A DNA stretch of 64,000 nucleotides from Liolophura sinensis (lineage: Eukaryota > Mollusca > Polyplacophora > Chitonida > Chitonidae): contig NC_088300.1 of assembly GCF_032854445.1 (NCBI RefSeq), positions 30,611,608 through 30,675,607 of the forward strand, read 5' to 3'. Positions 11,095 through 24,735 of this stretch are shown here, in pieces. Position 1 is the first letter of the stretch. Every line of letters starts with the position of its first letter. The notes under the pieces are model-generated. The model did not search any database. It was not told where the DNA came from and saw nothing but the letters and a program-made list of their open reading frames with translations. A program made the position numbers and the translations under genes.

Positions 11095-14000
11095 CAAACA
11101 TTTATCCAGATGCACTAAAACAGTATGTATTTGCAAGTCTCATTTTTATTGTTGCTGTATATTGTAGTTACATGGATATGTGGAATGGTCGTGGTTTTTG
11201 GTGTATGTGTGTAGAATGGAGATAGTTTTTGGTGTTTAGATATCCAGCTTGGACATGTTAGAGAGCTTAGCAATACAGCAAGATGATAGAGGTCTTGAAC
11301 TGCAGGGAAAAGCTTGATTTATTGTCTGCGCTGGTACAGCCAGTTCTGTCTCGCCCAGCGTTGAATGTTTGCCAGGTTATATCAAATTGGCTTCGTTAGA
11401 CTCGGCTTGGGCTGACGATTGCCAAATAACTATTGATTTAATGGTCCGCTTTTTGCAGATTTTCCCTGCTGCAGCTACAGCCTCTCTATGTATGTGTGAG
11501 CACCTGCACAGTTTATGGGACGAGCATCCCATTGGTGAAGTCTACAGTAAGGTACACACAATGGTGTTACTGTGCTTTTTGTCCAGGGTGAAATGGGTTG
11601 ATAAAGTCTCTCTCATTGGTCCTTAAATCATGGTGTTTGTGAGTGAAGGAAAAAGCAGGTGGCCATTCACATGCAACACTTCCTTTCAAGAAGCAAAAAT
11701 GACTATCAAATACTTGTCTCCAGGACAATCAGTTTGGATTTACTTTAAAGTCTGGAGGCCAACTGTTTGCTACAGGGCAAAACTGCCATATAAATGTAAA
11801 CTCTTTTTTTATTGTGAATAGCTGGAAGTTCTGCTATTCTGCCCTGCACCAACTTGCAAATTATTACCTGGCTTGATATACCAAATATTGTGCTCTCGAA
11901 ATTCTTTCATTTTGATGGAATGGTGATATGCATTTATAAGTGTGTGGTTTAGTTTACATTTAGAGATCAGCTAATGTCACACACAGAATTGAGTTTGACA
12001 GCCGAGTCCCAGTGATCACTTTTAGTGTCATGGTATTGGGTAAGATTATATATTGTTCAGGCTAAATTCGTACCTCAGAGTACATGTACATAAATTTTCC
12101 TCTAGCTTTCCAAAACTGTCTCTTTTCCATCCATCCCTCCATTTTAAGCTGTCTGGTTCAGGTGTGGCCCATTGATAGATTGGACTTTATTACCCTGACA
12201 CAAGATTACACTTCTAATTTCAGCTACTAATAAATCTACTACAGTCCTTATGTCAGCCTTCCAGTTAACCTTTCATCTGTCTGGTTGTCTTCTTGTGGTA
12301 ACTGACATTTGTGACAAATCTGACCTCTGACCTCTCAGAGCACCTGTCTGACCTGCCGGCTACCTGCAACAGCCTGCCAACTCTCATCTCACGTCACTCA
12401 AACAGCTATGGTGTATTGACCTGTTTGTTGAGGCTTTATGATTTTATACTGAGGACAAGTGGAAACTCTACTGGGCACTGGATATCTTTGGATACAGTTA
12501 TCCCTTTCTCTTAACATCCTGTTTATGTCCTCTCAAAAATATGTGACTGAATTCAGTTTGGATATCTAGTTTACTCTTGAAGCTGTTATTGTCAAATTTA
12601 GTGGTGATGATAATTTTAATTTTTTTTCTTTGAAGATGTGTACATTAAAAAAGAATTATTCCTCCAGGTACATGTAACTGTACTAAAATTTAATTATTTG
12701 TAGATACATGTACATTAAGCTTGATCTGTTAAATTATTTAATTTTTTGATTGGTGTTTGATTGTGTTCTTAAGAATTCTTCACTTAAATGACGGCTGTCA
12801 GGGTTGGTAGAAGAAACCAGAGTGTCTGTTGTAACACACTGCCATTCACCAGTTACCTGGAAAACCTGCTGACTATAAACTGTAGTCCAAGTGCAGCAAA
12901 AGCTTGACTCAAAACATGCGACCTCTATGACAGAGAGCCTGACTACTGCAGTAAGCCAATGCCTTTTAGCCAGCTGGGGTGCCCTGCTACTGTAGATGTA
13001 GTATTGTAAACGTTGCATGTTAACATTGTGTATGAGCATCTAGTTGGTTGAGAACTGAATTAGGCTCGGAATGGTTCAAGCTCAAATTAATCTAATTGTA
13101 GCAGATGAATGTTGAAGAAGACCACATGTTCCATGGATTGGTTATATGTTTATGTGTATGTGAATTTCAATACGGAGGAATAAAACATGGCTGCCACAGC
13201 AATGGCTGTGTACATCTGTTCACGCTGAATGATCAAATATTGGTGCTGGTTGATGGGAGTGGTTCAGAACCAAAATTTGCTTCAGCATTGGAGATCGCAG
13301 GACGAGCTTATCCGTGAGCTTATGTGTACGTGTAGTAGTAATGTACTTTGCTGTGGTACAGCTCTGGGTCAGCTTCAGGTCAAGTGACGCATTTGGAAGA
13401 CTACGAGTGGCTGGCCGTATTTCTGCGCTTCGCATCCTTGAAGATAACCTCGCTGTGCTCACAGAAGACAGCAGATCTGCAGACTTGTTGAACTGACAGC
13501 ACTATGGCAGGGTCTCTATGTGATTTTTACCATGGGCCTAAAGTGGCCGGTATTGATCTAGTGTGGCAGGGATGGGACGCGAAAACGTAAATGGGACATG
13601 AGTGTAGCACAAGATTGATTAAGGCTGGATTTATGTCCCGACTGTCTACTGGACGTCTCTTAGAGCCCTGTATAGACATTACTGTAATCATGGACACATC
13701 TACCACAGGTATACCTACATGTGCGTGGAGAGTTCAATACTCATATATAGGTAAAGAAATTGTAAATTCTTACAGAGACAGGATTTTTAAAGAAATAAGG
13801 ACTGGATTATACCCTTTGCTAAGAACGCATATAAGTTAAAATGCATGCGCCTCAGAGTGTTTTTTCTTTATTTTTAATGCAAAATATTAGTTGTTGTGAA
13901 ATGTTATTTGTCAGCATACTAAACATTCTGTAGGGGTGAAAAACCATTTGATAACATTTATGGAGTCATCTTTCTGTAATTGAAAATGCATAATTCTAAT

Positions 14001-16483
14001 TTGTCTGTGTGATGTGATCATCAAACTGTGAATGGTGTCATGTTGATTTTTATCTTGTACCACCCACCTACATATTCTGTACATAGTGCATGTAGTTCTG
14101 GTATTGCAATGTTCACCTACAGTACCAGTAAGACAGACGAACTACTCTTGCTGTTTACCATACCATGCTGTTCACAGGCTAATCTATGGCGCTCCATTCA
14201 CTTCGAATAGATCTAGCTGTTTACTTATCACTAGGTCTCATTTTAAACTTTCATTAGACCGCAAATTTGTTTTTCAACATGCATGTGTATTTTGATAGAA
14301 AGTGTTCTTTTGTTGCAAGTTTCAGAAAATGACATTCAGTATGCAGTGTATGTGTACGTGTACCTGAAGAAGTAGATGTACATGTATGTCTCTCATTCAA
14401 CTATGTACATGACTTATAAGCATACATGCACATGTTCTGTTCATTTCTTGTACCTTTCAATAGACAGGCTTTTTATGTGACAGTGTTCTACTTGTTACTT
14501 TAAAAGAACAAATTTATGTTATATGTCCACGTATGATAGTAACTTTGTACTGGAATCAAAAGGCAGTCTTTGGTCAGCAGGAGAATGTTTCCTCTTTTGA
14601 TCTTACCTTGTTTATCGCAATATTTTGTCAGTTAATAAAGGATCAAAAGCCCACAGGTATGGCTTTTGAGTGAAATGGACTTTCAGACAAGAGACTAAAC
14701 CTTTTGGCTTGCCTTTTCCCCTTTATTCCTGATCGCTAATCTTTATGATCTGGTCTGAAAAACAGCTGGGTAGTGATCCCAGAATATACAAATTATCAGT
14801 ACACATGTACCTTGTGAAGATCAAATTAAAGTTGCGTTTTTGGCTTGCTGTCACAAAGTGAGGCAAGTTATTTTGAGATAGAAGAAAAATTTTGCCTTTG
14901 TCCAGTTAATTGTTTTTTTTTTATGTGTAGCTGAGATTTGAGATCTGGGGACTTGGGTAAATGAACTAAATTTTTTTTAGAGGCCAGTAAACGGTCATTA
15001 AATGTTACTTTAGGTGTTGAAACTTTTCTCCAGTAGGATATGATCCTTACCCTCCAAACAAACCTCAGATCACCTCATAAGATCAACAACACTCTCAGAA
15101 TCAGGCAAAATGTGCAATTTTGCAAGAAATTTACAACTTTGAGTTGAGTCTGTGACATTGATCAGTGAAGGGAACTTTGTATTCTTTCGCTGGTGTCTGA
15201 ATTGTTTGATAGAAGCGAAAAATGTTGAAGTAGACAAGAACCCCTGCAAAATATGATATCACTATGTGAATTTTTAGATATTTACAAAATATGCCTGTAC
15301 GAGTGCAAAAATCTGGCTGCTGGTGTACCTGGCTTTTATACTGAAAATATGTAGTGATGTGTATGCATAGGAATCCCCCCTGTACATGAATGTCTGTGCT
15401 TCTGACCAGGAATTTACAGGGTAGCTGTGGATATATGTGCTTATGATATGGAAATTTTCAAGATTAAATCGTTGTCATGTTAAGTGATGGATTATGAAGG
15501 TTTAAGCCTTGGATTATAGACACGGCACCTAATAAACTGGTTAAGAAAAAATAAGAAGAAATAAAAATTTTGACGCGCACTATATGATTGGCAGGGCAGG
15601 TCATCAGCACCTGGCTCTATGGTAACCATAGGTTGTGTTGGGGGGCAGAAACAAACTTATTAATGATTACGGAGTGGCAGTAGGCCGAAAAGAAATGAGC
15701 GTGCTGACATTGATGGATGTGGCTTGAGCCAGGTTTACAGGTTGTGACAGGGTTTGGGATAAGGTGTGCTCTGACAGATTGACACAGTGTCCGCAGTTTT
15801 TACCCGGGGACGGATTGAGAATAAGACCGGACAGATTATAGCTAGCACTCATGCAGTATACATGGATACATAGGTGCACTTGGGGTGTTATGCTCGATGA
15901 ACTTTTCCAGAGCTGTGCCTGTGGACAGAATTATTCATGTAGAGATACATGTTGATCTGATATTTGGTAAGAGTTGGTCCGCTGATTTGGTCACATTGCA
16001 TTTACATTGGGCATAGGGGCTCGTAGTACAGATGTACATGTAATAGAGTTTATATTATGATTTAGAAAAGAGGATTAGAAGTGAAGAGTAGTGGGTTGAA
16101 TGATAAGTAATTTTGTGGTAGTGCTATTGGATTAACAGGCCAATATAGTAGTCAAAAGTAGGCAACTACAGATACATGTAGTCCAAGTGTAGACAGTAGG
16201 CATTATGCTGCCAATTTGTCATTATGGTACAGTATACATGTACTAGCGATTTTCATCTTTTTCTTGCATGCTCATCTACATGTACGCCTCACAATTTAGA
16301 TTACCTGTAACTTCTCCATCAGGACTTACATAACTCCTTCATCTGCAGCAGCTGCTTTGTTATTGAAAAATGCATTAAGAAAGGAAACTGTCCAATAAAT
16401 CATACATCTGTGTATATATTCTTAGGGTTAATTATTTAATCCATTGTGTTCTAACCACATATATCATTTGTCCAATCTTTCAG

Positions 16484-16735
16484 GTCTTGAGGATGTAGTT
16501 GGAGGATCAGATAGATACCCAGCTTATTGCGCTATGGTCAGACAACCTGATTCCCAGTCAAGTGTTGTGACGTAACATCGGACATACGGCCCATTGATCA
16601 GTATTAGTCTTTGTGACGGGATTATCCGTGTCTTCTGCGTAACTACTAGGATCCATTGTCATACCTGTTGTGTCGTTTCCATGGTTCCTTCAGTCCTTAT
16701 ATACCAGCCAATCAGTGGTCTCCTTGTATAACAGC
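16484..16735 (+). other. Probable 5' UTR of the neurexin, in the first coding exon
   Basis: A pyrimidine-rich tract ending TTGTCCAATCTTTCAG at 16483 looks like a 3' splice site, so the exon probably begins at 16484 and an upstream non-coding exon should exist. The leader contains three ATGs out of frame with the receptor: ATG-TAG at 16493-16498, a 13-codon frame at 16534-16575, and a 16-codon frame at 16681-16731 that stops 4 nt before the main start. An in-frame TAA at 16640 shows that the receptor frame has no earlier ATG. The exon start is inferred and a transcription start within this stretch is not excluded. Confidence 0.5.
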
Positions 16736-17477
16736 ATGGCTGAGGGTACCATCATGTCTGTGGTACGCTACACTGCGGTGCTTTTGCTTCAGTTTACCTT
16801 TACGCACTTGTGCCTGACCTTTGATCTTGAGGGGTCGCAGACATCTTATGCAGCCTTCAGTCGATGGAACCCCTGCCTCAATGGAACCTTAAGTTTTGAA
16901 TTTAAAACAGACCAACCAAACGCCTTGTTAATGTACACTGACGACGGCGGTAAGTATGATTTTTTCGAGGTCAAACTTGTCGGAGGAATTGTGCGCTTGC
17001 GGCTCAATTTGGGCGATGGCACAGTGATTCTTACAGCGGGACACAATGCCAATGACATGCGATGGCACAAAGTGGAAGTGAAGCGATCCAATGAGCAGAC
17101 GACCATCAGTGTGGACGGAATGTCTCAGTCCAGATCTTCAAAAGGTTCAGAATTTGCATTCGGTGGAGCCTCCAATAACAACGTGTTCTTTGGCGGGATG
17201 CCTATAGAGTACAGTGCCACTTTGAACCAACTAGCTTTGCCATCTGTAATGTTTGAACCTAGATTTAAGGGATCTGTCAGGAATATCTTATACTCCAACT
17301 GTGGTGGTCCCTTGGAACGGCCTTCCATGGTGGACTTTCAAGGAATACGCAATTCAGATGAGGACCTTTGTGACCAGAGCAATCCATGTGAAAACGGCGG
17401 GATGTGCCTGTCGCTGAATAACGGGGTACACTGTGACTGCTCCCGCACGGACTACGAGGGAAAGTTTTGTAAAAGGG
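16736..17477 (+). CDS. Alpha-neurexin, first coding exon: signal peptide, LNS1 and EGF1
   Basis: Neurexins are presynaptic adhesion receptors that bind neuroligins and other postsynaptic partners. This exon encodes 247 residues plus one base. The ATG at 16736 is the first in frame and has A at -3 and G at +4; a second in-frame ATG at 16754 is possible. Residues 1 to about 28 form a hydrophobic signal peptide (core AVLLLQF). LNS1 follows from FDLEG to about residue 205, with family hallmarks LSFEFKT, LLMYTDDGG, DFFEVKLVGG, RWHKVEVKR, VFFGGMP and FKGSVRNI. An N-glycosylation sequon NGT is at residue 49. EGF1 has six cysteines (residues 212-245), ending CDCSRTDYEGKFC. The donor GTAAGT follows base 17477 in phase 1. 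The large exon joining LNS1 and EGF1 matches the vertebrate alpha-neurexin plan. The paralogue number cannot be assigned. Confidence 0.95.
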
Positions 17478-20463
17478 GTAAGTTGCTCAGCCTGTGTTCT
17501 TGATGTTGTTGTTGTTCTGAGGTTGACTGCAGACAATGACTGACGCAGTATCTATGTGAACGGGTAGCAGTGTTTCATGATGAAAGACACACTTAATTAC
17601 AAAGAAACATTGATCAATACACCTTTACATTTAGACTGTAAATGTACATGTACACTATGCATAGGGGTTCCTGAATGTGCATGACTGTTTGAGTAAACAT
17701 TTAGAACTATTATATACACCATCCTACTATACATGCACATATCCCGGTAAATTTACATTTAGATACATGTATATGTTTTGCAAAAGTATTTTGTCATCTT
17801 GGTACTGTTTTGCAAAATCCAGCATTGTACAATAAGTAACTCAACATCAATGTACAAAGAGTTTTTTTTTTTTTTTTTTTAAATATGCTGAATATTTAAA
17901 TGGTGCTGTCTGTTAACATTTGAAAGTTTCGGTGACAAGAAAAATTACAAATTTGCATGTACATTGGCAGACAGTGTCAAAAGAAGTCAAAGGTAATGCT
18001 TTACTTGCACCTCAAGAGAAAGGTGCTCATAGTAATATATTTTTTTTTTACAAGAAATTCCACAAAAATGAATTATTTTGGGGGTTTTGAGACAATATTG
18101 ATCACATGCATTTTTCACATTAATTTGAGGGTCTGTATTGAAACTTAAATCAGAATGATCCTAAAGTTGTTCATCAGAGATAATTTTGCAGAAAATAACT
18201 ATTTTCAAAACATTTGGTAGGCAGATAAGGGGAAATTGTTATGAAGGTAAATTTGGTTAAAGATTTGTGCGGCGGGTTGAGTGACACTGATTTTGTGGCA
18301 GTGTTAACGTTCACTTCGCAGGAACTTGGTTTGGAACCAGCATATACCTTAAAACCTCAACAAATTCGACCACAGACACAGTTTTTGTTTTGGCCTATTA
18401 CACGAATTTTACCTGATCTGGATATGTTCGTTTTACAATTTTGGTGAAATTCATATGTGCCCTTAACCTGAACATCATATTTTATTTTTCAAAATCTTAT
18501 GAATTATGCTTTAAAATTAGATATAAAGTTTTACCTTACTGGTCGAATTTATTGAGTATTTAGGATACATCAGGAGAGGTCCACGAGGGGAATAATCAGT
18601 CATTGTAACAACTATACACTGTAGTTGCCTATTGTATGGATCTATCAGGACATACCCACGTGCTGATAAATAGCTCTATCCTGCTGTATGATAAGGTCCT
18701 ATTATTTGGCCATAAGCCATAGGGTTGACATTGTTAAGAGCTGTGGTCATTTTGCTGTTCAGTCGAGCGGAAAACAACAAACTTCCGACAGATTGATTAT
18801 GACTTTTATGGCTGCTTGATCTGATCAAAAGAAAAAAAAAACCATGACCAATAAATCTTTTGATATTGGGGAGCCGATCTGGCTGGGCAAGTACAGATGT
18901 AGTGATTTTAGATAGAAATGTAGGTATACCTTCCTGTGGATCATGCATCCTATCAATTCTTAAACTGTTCACCTGTCGGAGGCAAGTTTGAGACAGACTT
19001 GTCACTTAAAATACATTGTCTTGTGTTTGTCTCCCTGTAGAATGGCAGATGGGGAGACACATGTACAAGTAGTCAGTCAGGCCGTATATATGCTGGCCTT
19101 CATGTACACATACATAAAATATGCACATTATAATTCAATGTTACATAAAACAATTTGCATGAATTGTGAACATGATGAAAGCAAATATAAAATTGTGAAT
19201 GAAATTAAATATGTCAGTGTACGTTAAATAGAAATTAAAATGTTTGTCTTAAAATCTTTCTGGCACCTACATGTAATCACCCTAATTTTTCAACCTTTTC
19301 AACCTTGGGGTGTAGGGAAATAATTTACATTATAATAATTTTATGAAGCTTGCATCTTTATTGGCACAAACACATCATTTTAGCGCAATTTATATAATAA
19401 TTCTATGCATAAATTTCAATGAAAAAATTCCTTTAGAGGTTGAAAAGTTTGAAGATTTACAGTACATGTACCAAATTAACAAGCCCAACCCATCCCTCAT
19501 GTACTGATGTTAAAGCAACGTGAATTAAGTTAAACATCATTGCCATTCATTTCACATCCAGGATAGTAGGTTTTGAACTAATAAACACTCTTAAATCAAT
19601 CCATGCAAGATTGAAAAAATGCAGAACAAGGAAGAAATGATTGCCAAATGGAAATTATTCCTTGTACCTGTGCCAGATATCACCGTTGTGACTTTGATAT
19701 TGTTCCAGAGATTTGCAAACCATTTACAATGATCATTTGTAATTTTATAGAGAGTTCAATGAGTTACAGTTACAGTTAAGTTCAGTAGCCTATGATACCC
19801 TTGTGGAATGGTTGTTGCCCTGGAGAACGGTGTGTACATTTAAATGGAACACTCAGGATTTAGACCAGTTCCTTGATTTGGTTTGATTAATTGGTGTTTA
19901 TGATGGTGTTTACTAAACTAGTACTTTTTAAAACTTGCCAACTTATGCATGTAACTTACATGTTCATATATTTAAAGTTTGTCGTAGAGTGAAAAAAAAG
20001 AAATTTCAAAATTCTCTATCCCAATTTGAAATTGAACTTGTGGCTTTTCTTATCAGTTGATTACAAGATAGGCATCACAACCACACTTTGTTACAGCCTT
20101 AGCCTGCTGTTCCATTTACTTCTCCAACCCATGTACATGTAATCTCTGTCAAACCAGTTCCAGGTGTCACAATGTCCATGATAAAATTGATTGATGATGC
20201 TGAAAAAAATAAGTGGTAATGTTGAGAAATATGTGATTTTAGACTAGTTAACAGTCACCCCTTTTACCATCAATCACCTGAAGTACATTGACGTTAATGG
20301 TGTTAAAATACATGTACACTGTAACATGACAGACTAGTTTGGTGGAATCTGTCGTTTTCATGGACCTGGGAACTTTTTGACTTCAGTTATAAAATAAATG
20401 TACAAGAAGGTTAACTGTTTCTGTTAACATTGTACATGTAGTTAGAGATGGTAGGCAATGGTT

Positions 20464-20678
20464 ACCTGTTTTACTACACGGAGTAATATAGGTGTATATA
20501 TGTATAGGTACATGTATAAACCAGATGACCTGCGTGTAACTTACACCTGGCTCATACAAACTGAAAGGTGACCTGTTTTACTGCACCGAGTAATACAGGT
20601 GTATATATATGTACAGGTACATGTATAAGCCAGATGACCTGTGTGTAACTTACACCTGGCTCATACAAACTGAAAGAC
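20464..20678. repeat. Two-copy tandem duplication, unit about 107-109 bp
   Basis: Copy one starts ACCTGTTTTACTACACGGAG at 20464 and copy two ACCTGTTTTACTGCACCGAG at 20571. Both end with CTCATACAAACTGAAAG. A handful of substitutions and a small TA-length difference separate them, so the duplication is fairly old but still clear. No coding potential is seen. Confidence 0.85.
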
Positions 20679-21200
20679 CTACGTGCATGTTTGCCTCTGG
20701 ATTCTGAGAATTAAATTCATGCCTGGACACGCTGAAAAAATAGAGGTTTTAGACATAAAATTTCAGTATAAATCTAGATGTATTTTATTCAAATGGATAT
20801 ATAAATCAACTGACACTAAATATGGGTTGTCTGGTTGTATTTGAGTAGAGGAATATTTGCCAAAAGTATATGTACATATATGTGGCAAAAGTTCAGCAAA
20901 TTTTGTCAGAGGCAGACATCTCATTAGCTCATTCTTCCAAGTAGAATATCGTATTGCAAATAGTTGTCATGTGACCAGTTTGTTATTCACAACACTTCCA
21001 CGCCATCCTGTTCTTAATATGACTAATAACTTTCCTGACAATTTAAAAGTATCTTTGCTATATTGTCGTTGTCCAACAAGTTCTTGATGTTTTCAAAAGC
21101 ACCTTTTGGGGTGGAGGGTATAAGATGATGTTGTAAACATTTGTTATTGTAAAGTCTCATATTGACCGACATCGAAATAATGTACTGTAAGCGAAAATAA

Positions 21201-21230
21201 ATATATGTATATATATATATATATATATGA
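21201..21230. repeat. (TA)n microsatellite
   Basis: This is an AT/TA dinucleotide run interrupted once by G. Nothing else is notable about it. Confidence 0.85.
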
Positions 21231-23948
21231 TGCCTACACATACATATAAGCACTATAAATGGAGATTGCAACATAACATCCCCATTTGTGCCTCTAAAGT
21301 GCTTTCACCTATGAACATGTGATTGGATAAATCGGTTTTATGCATCCCGTAAAAATGCTGACAGCTGTAGTGAAGCCATATTGTGGTCATTCCATCATAA
21401 AACACAAGTTAGGGCAAAGATAGAGGCCCAGAGGTGTACTAACAGAGTACCATGGGGAATACCAGCACTGGTGTTAGGTACATTTTATACAACATGATCC
21501 ATGTATGTTAACTCTATCATTGCCCCCTCCCCCTACCACCCCAAACCCGGTCTTTGTGCAGCAGACACGATCAGATAGTTTCCCGACCCTGAGTTCTGAT
21601 GGAGGATAATTTACTGGCTGCGGTTTTCAGTTTGGATAATCAGATTTTGACTGGAGCAGACATTAGTCCAGCCTCAGCCTATCAAATTCATTTCTTCCGT
21701 CTTCATCAGCAGTGGCTGCGTACTTCACGGGTAATAAATGAGCACGTCTTGGAAAACCTATGGATCTATAAGCTTATGAGAGGCTCGTCCCATGATCAAT
21801 ACACCATCTAGTTGACTTTATGACTTGAACCATGCAGCCCAAGACCCAGAACAGCGACTTTTATTAAAAATCATCAATTATCAAATTACATGTTATGTGA
21901 AGATGGTGGAATGGTCCTTTGGAAGCTTCAGGCTGTTGGAGGTAAAGACCCATTTTAACTCCAATACCAGGACGTGCAGGTCAATACCTGAATGCGCAGG
22001 TGCTCTTGACACTGAAGGAATTTTAGGCAAAATCAAAGTGCACATGCACTGAAAGGTATTATGTGCAAATGTGTGATGCAATGGCGATGACCCAGGAGGC
22101 GTTTACAGATGCGTTTGCAGAATGTAAGTCGGGCCCACGCTGGCTTCCTGGGAAGTGGGAAGGTCTGAATCTTTCCATTCCCATTCCTTGGAAAGCCGAT
22201 CAGATTTTTATGGTAGGTTACTTGATTTGAGAAACGCACAACTGTTTGGGGTGGGATAGTCTGATGGCACCTATAACATTTACATACATCAGTCCCTGTG
22301 CAAGTGGGCATGTAGTTTAACAGGAAATCTGTATAAAAAAGGATGCAGCAATGTTGTTTATTCACTGATGGTGTCAATATGATTAAAACCAACATGGAAA
22401 AAAATGATTTGTAAATCAAAACTGCTAACAAAAAGAATTCCAAAAAAAATGTTATTTCCAAAGAGTGCACATGCACATATTCAACTATGTTTTTACATAC
22501 AAACATACATGTATACATTACAGTGACCTATAACTTGTAGGTTAGAGACCTAAATCTGCCAGACAAACATTGCCAGCGACAAAGTCAGTTTGTCAATTCT
22601 ATAGATCCCTAACCCCACCTCACCCCCAAGGTTCTACTATGACCACTTCAATGGCAGCATCAAAACTGTGTCCCAGATTTAAACCATCCAATAATTTCTT
22701 ATTGGTGAACATTTCCCATTCTGCGGGATATTTCTTTTGTTAGTCTCTCCTGAATACAACCATCACCAACTGAGGCTCCCCTCTGTGTTGCTATTTTCAC
22801 TCTCTCTTATGGGAAATTTGTTTTGAGTCCTATGTCATTTTGGATTTGTGACAACAGCTGGAAATATGCCGTACAAGGAGCTTAGCTGGTGAAATCTGTC
22901 TAGATGAGATTTTAATGAAAGATTTTGTGGTCTGGACAATCTGGCTTGGCGGACTTTGAATCAGTTGGGTTGTCTGAGACATCAGATCTCTCAGTCTTGC
23001 ATACAATCTACAATAATATCTTGTCACATCTGCAGACATCTGGATATAAGTTTTGAAGTAAATACAAGTATTTGTTGACATGTACATGTACACAATGACG
23101 TTTTTAACAGTACAATCTACGGTCAATAACAGGGTGAAATTGTGGCGTACCATAGGGGCATGCCATAAAAATTCTTTGTTGGTCGTAACCTAACCCTATC
23201 TGAAAAACTAGGGTAAATGCAAGACAGGGCTTCTAATGAAATTAATGGTGAAAGAAAAAAAACTTCCTCAACATTTCATCTGCATATGCCACAAGAGTTC
23301 TTTCATCTTGTATATGGACATCTTAACAGCATCATTTGAAATTCCATATGTCAAAAACCACAGTCATATGTGGGACGAATTCCAACATTATTGCGGACAC
23401 TTCAGTTTCTGCCAGCCATAAACTTGAATGCCATAATATACACAGGTGTATTAAGCAAAACATTCTTGAATACATAATCATGTAAAATCAACTTGCATTG
23501 AAGATTTAGATGTCAATTTCATTCTAATACTTTTTACTTGTTTTTATTTGGACTTTAATGCTTCTGTAAGCACTTTTTTCAATAGTTTAACTGCGTGTTA
23601 TGCTTGATTATGAAAAATCAATTCATATTTTGTATGTAGGAGACTGTTACACTTGGGTGACTGCACTCACTGATAAGTGAACCATTCTAAGGGAATGAAA
23701 GGAATCATTCCCTTTGCTATTCCTGAAGGAATGCATGAAAAATTGTATTTTTTCAAGTACTTCATGCAATGTGCATTTAATTTCCAAATGACCAGAGCAA
23801 TAAAGGGTCCTTTCCAAAAGGCTAGATCTGTGATCTGTGCTTACTGATTCATTCTCAGGCCTAAACTGCTGCTCCTGATCGCTTTCAGTAATAGTTGCCA
23901 TGATGGAGCGGTAGTTTTCACCTCGCCGGCGTCTCTAGCTTGCTGCTC

Positions 23949-24014
23949 ATTTGCATATCTCACTAGCGGTGTTGGGCGGTCAAGCAGTCAACACCGTTGG
24001 GAAATTGATTTCCC
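23949..24014. promoter_or_regulatory. Octamer motif beside two perfect dyads (candidate regulatory element)
   Basis: ATTTGCAT, the POU-factor octamer, lies at 23949-23956. Ten bases on, CGGTGTTG (23967-23974) pairs perfectly with CAACACCG (23989-23996), and GGGAAAT (23999-24005) pairs perfectly with ATTTCCC (24008-24014) across a 2-nt spacer. The surrounding ~200 bp is more GC-rich than the intron average. Function is inferred from motif density only. Confidence 0.3.
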
Positions 24015-24475
24015 AGAAGGCCTAGCAAGCCTGTTAAGTCCTTCGCTTGGGCTCACACCTGCCCTTGCTAACTCTCCATTAATCTGCAGCTGATGTTAAA
24101 TACTGGAATGCCAGTCACTGTTCTGCACCCAACTAATGCAGCAACAGCTTTTTTTGACGGCCATGCAAAACACCGTATCTCTTTAATGTGTGACTAATCA
24201 TGACACTTATGCGGTGTTTTACTGCTTCATTCAGTGTTGTAAACTGTAGGTTAAATTACTGGTTTTGCTGATATTCTTGGAATTTTACTACACTTAATTT
24301 CTAATTTACTACAGTTAAATCATCCCATAGGCTCTGTAATTGAACATTAACCCGTAGTTTGCTGGTGACATTAAAATTTCTCGCATCTAAGTCATCAAGA
24401 CATTTCACCAATGAGCACTTAATTTTTAAAATTCTTTTACCCTGTGGTATCTTTTCACAGATCTACTGAACAAAA

Positions 24476-24735
24476 TGAGTGGGTGAGTGAATGCTTGGGA
24501 TCTGTCGTATTTAACAATTTTTCTGTCATATGACGACAAAGGAGTCCTTAGGGTGCATGTACATGTTATGTGCCTCCTTGTTGCAGGATGGATTTCCATT
24601 GCTCTTTTATCTAGTGCTGAGACGACTTACCGAAGGCAAGTAAGCCGCCCCGCCCAAGCCATTATACTGATACAGGTCTGCGCGCTAACCAATGAGCCAC
24701 TGAGATCCCTGAGAAAAGAGAAACTCTCCTTGTTA
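24476..24735 (-). mobile_element. CACT-tailed SINE (family B), inverted copy with a different head
   Basis: Read on the minus strand it ends in CATTCACTCACCCACTC. It shares the body AGGAGGCACATAACATG, ACCCTAAGGACTCCTTTGTC and TCATATGAC with the full copy at 58942. Its 5' part carries an A-box-like GGCTCATTGGTTAGCGC joined almost directly to the body, unlike the longer tRNA-like head of the 58942 copy. It appears to be an internally deleted or chimeric member. Confidence 0.75.

Larger units (their letters stand above)
1..16483. other. Upstream flank or 5' intron, no gene recognised
   Basis: All open frames here are short, many begin at GTG, and none resembles a known family convincingly. The DNA is AT-rich with many TACATGTA palindromes. 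Supported contents are a 23-bp minisatellite (572-918), a fold-back element (4483-4569), a CACT-tailed SINE fragment (4898-4980), two short SINEs with target duplications (6560-6705, 10944-11094), a 21-bp triple repeat (7621-7683), a C-rich tract (9442-9467) and a minus-strand coding-like fragment (10150-10376). A good splice acceptor at 16482-16483 suggests that at least the right end is intron and that an untranslated first exon and promoter lie further left. I could not place either. Confidence 0.6.

Noticed and set aside
16670-16735. Extension of the neurexin frame to GTG at 16670
   Set aside because: GTG is not a usual eukaryotic start, the extra residues do not look like a signal peptide, and the ATG at 16736 has a good context and precedes a proper hydrophobic core.
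17125-17328. Minus-strand frames opposite the first neurexin exon
   Set aside because: Antisense shadows of strongly coding sequence; no independent similarity.
22033-22518. 161-codon minus-strand frame
   Set aside because: The longest non-repeat frame outside the gene, but its composition is dominated by AT-rich hydrophobic runs in the first half, with no recognisable domain, start context or splice sites.
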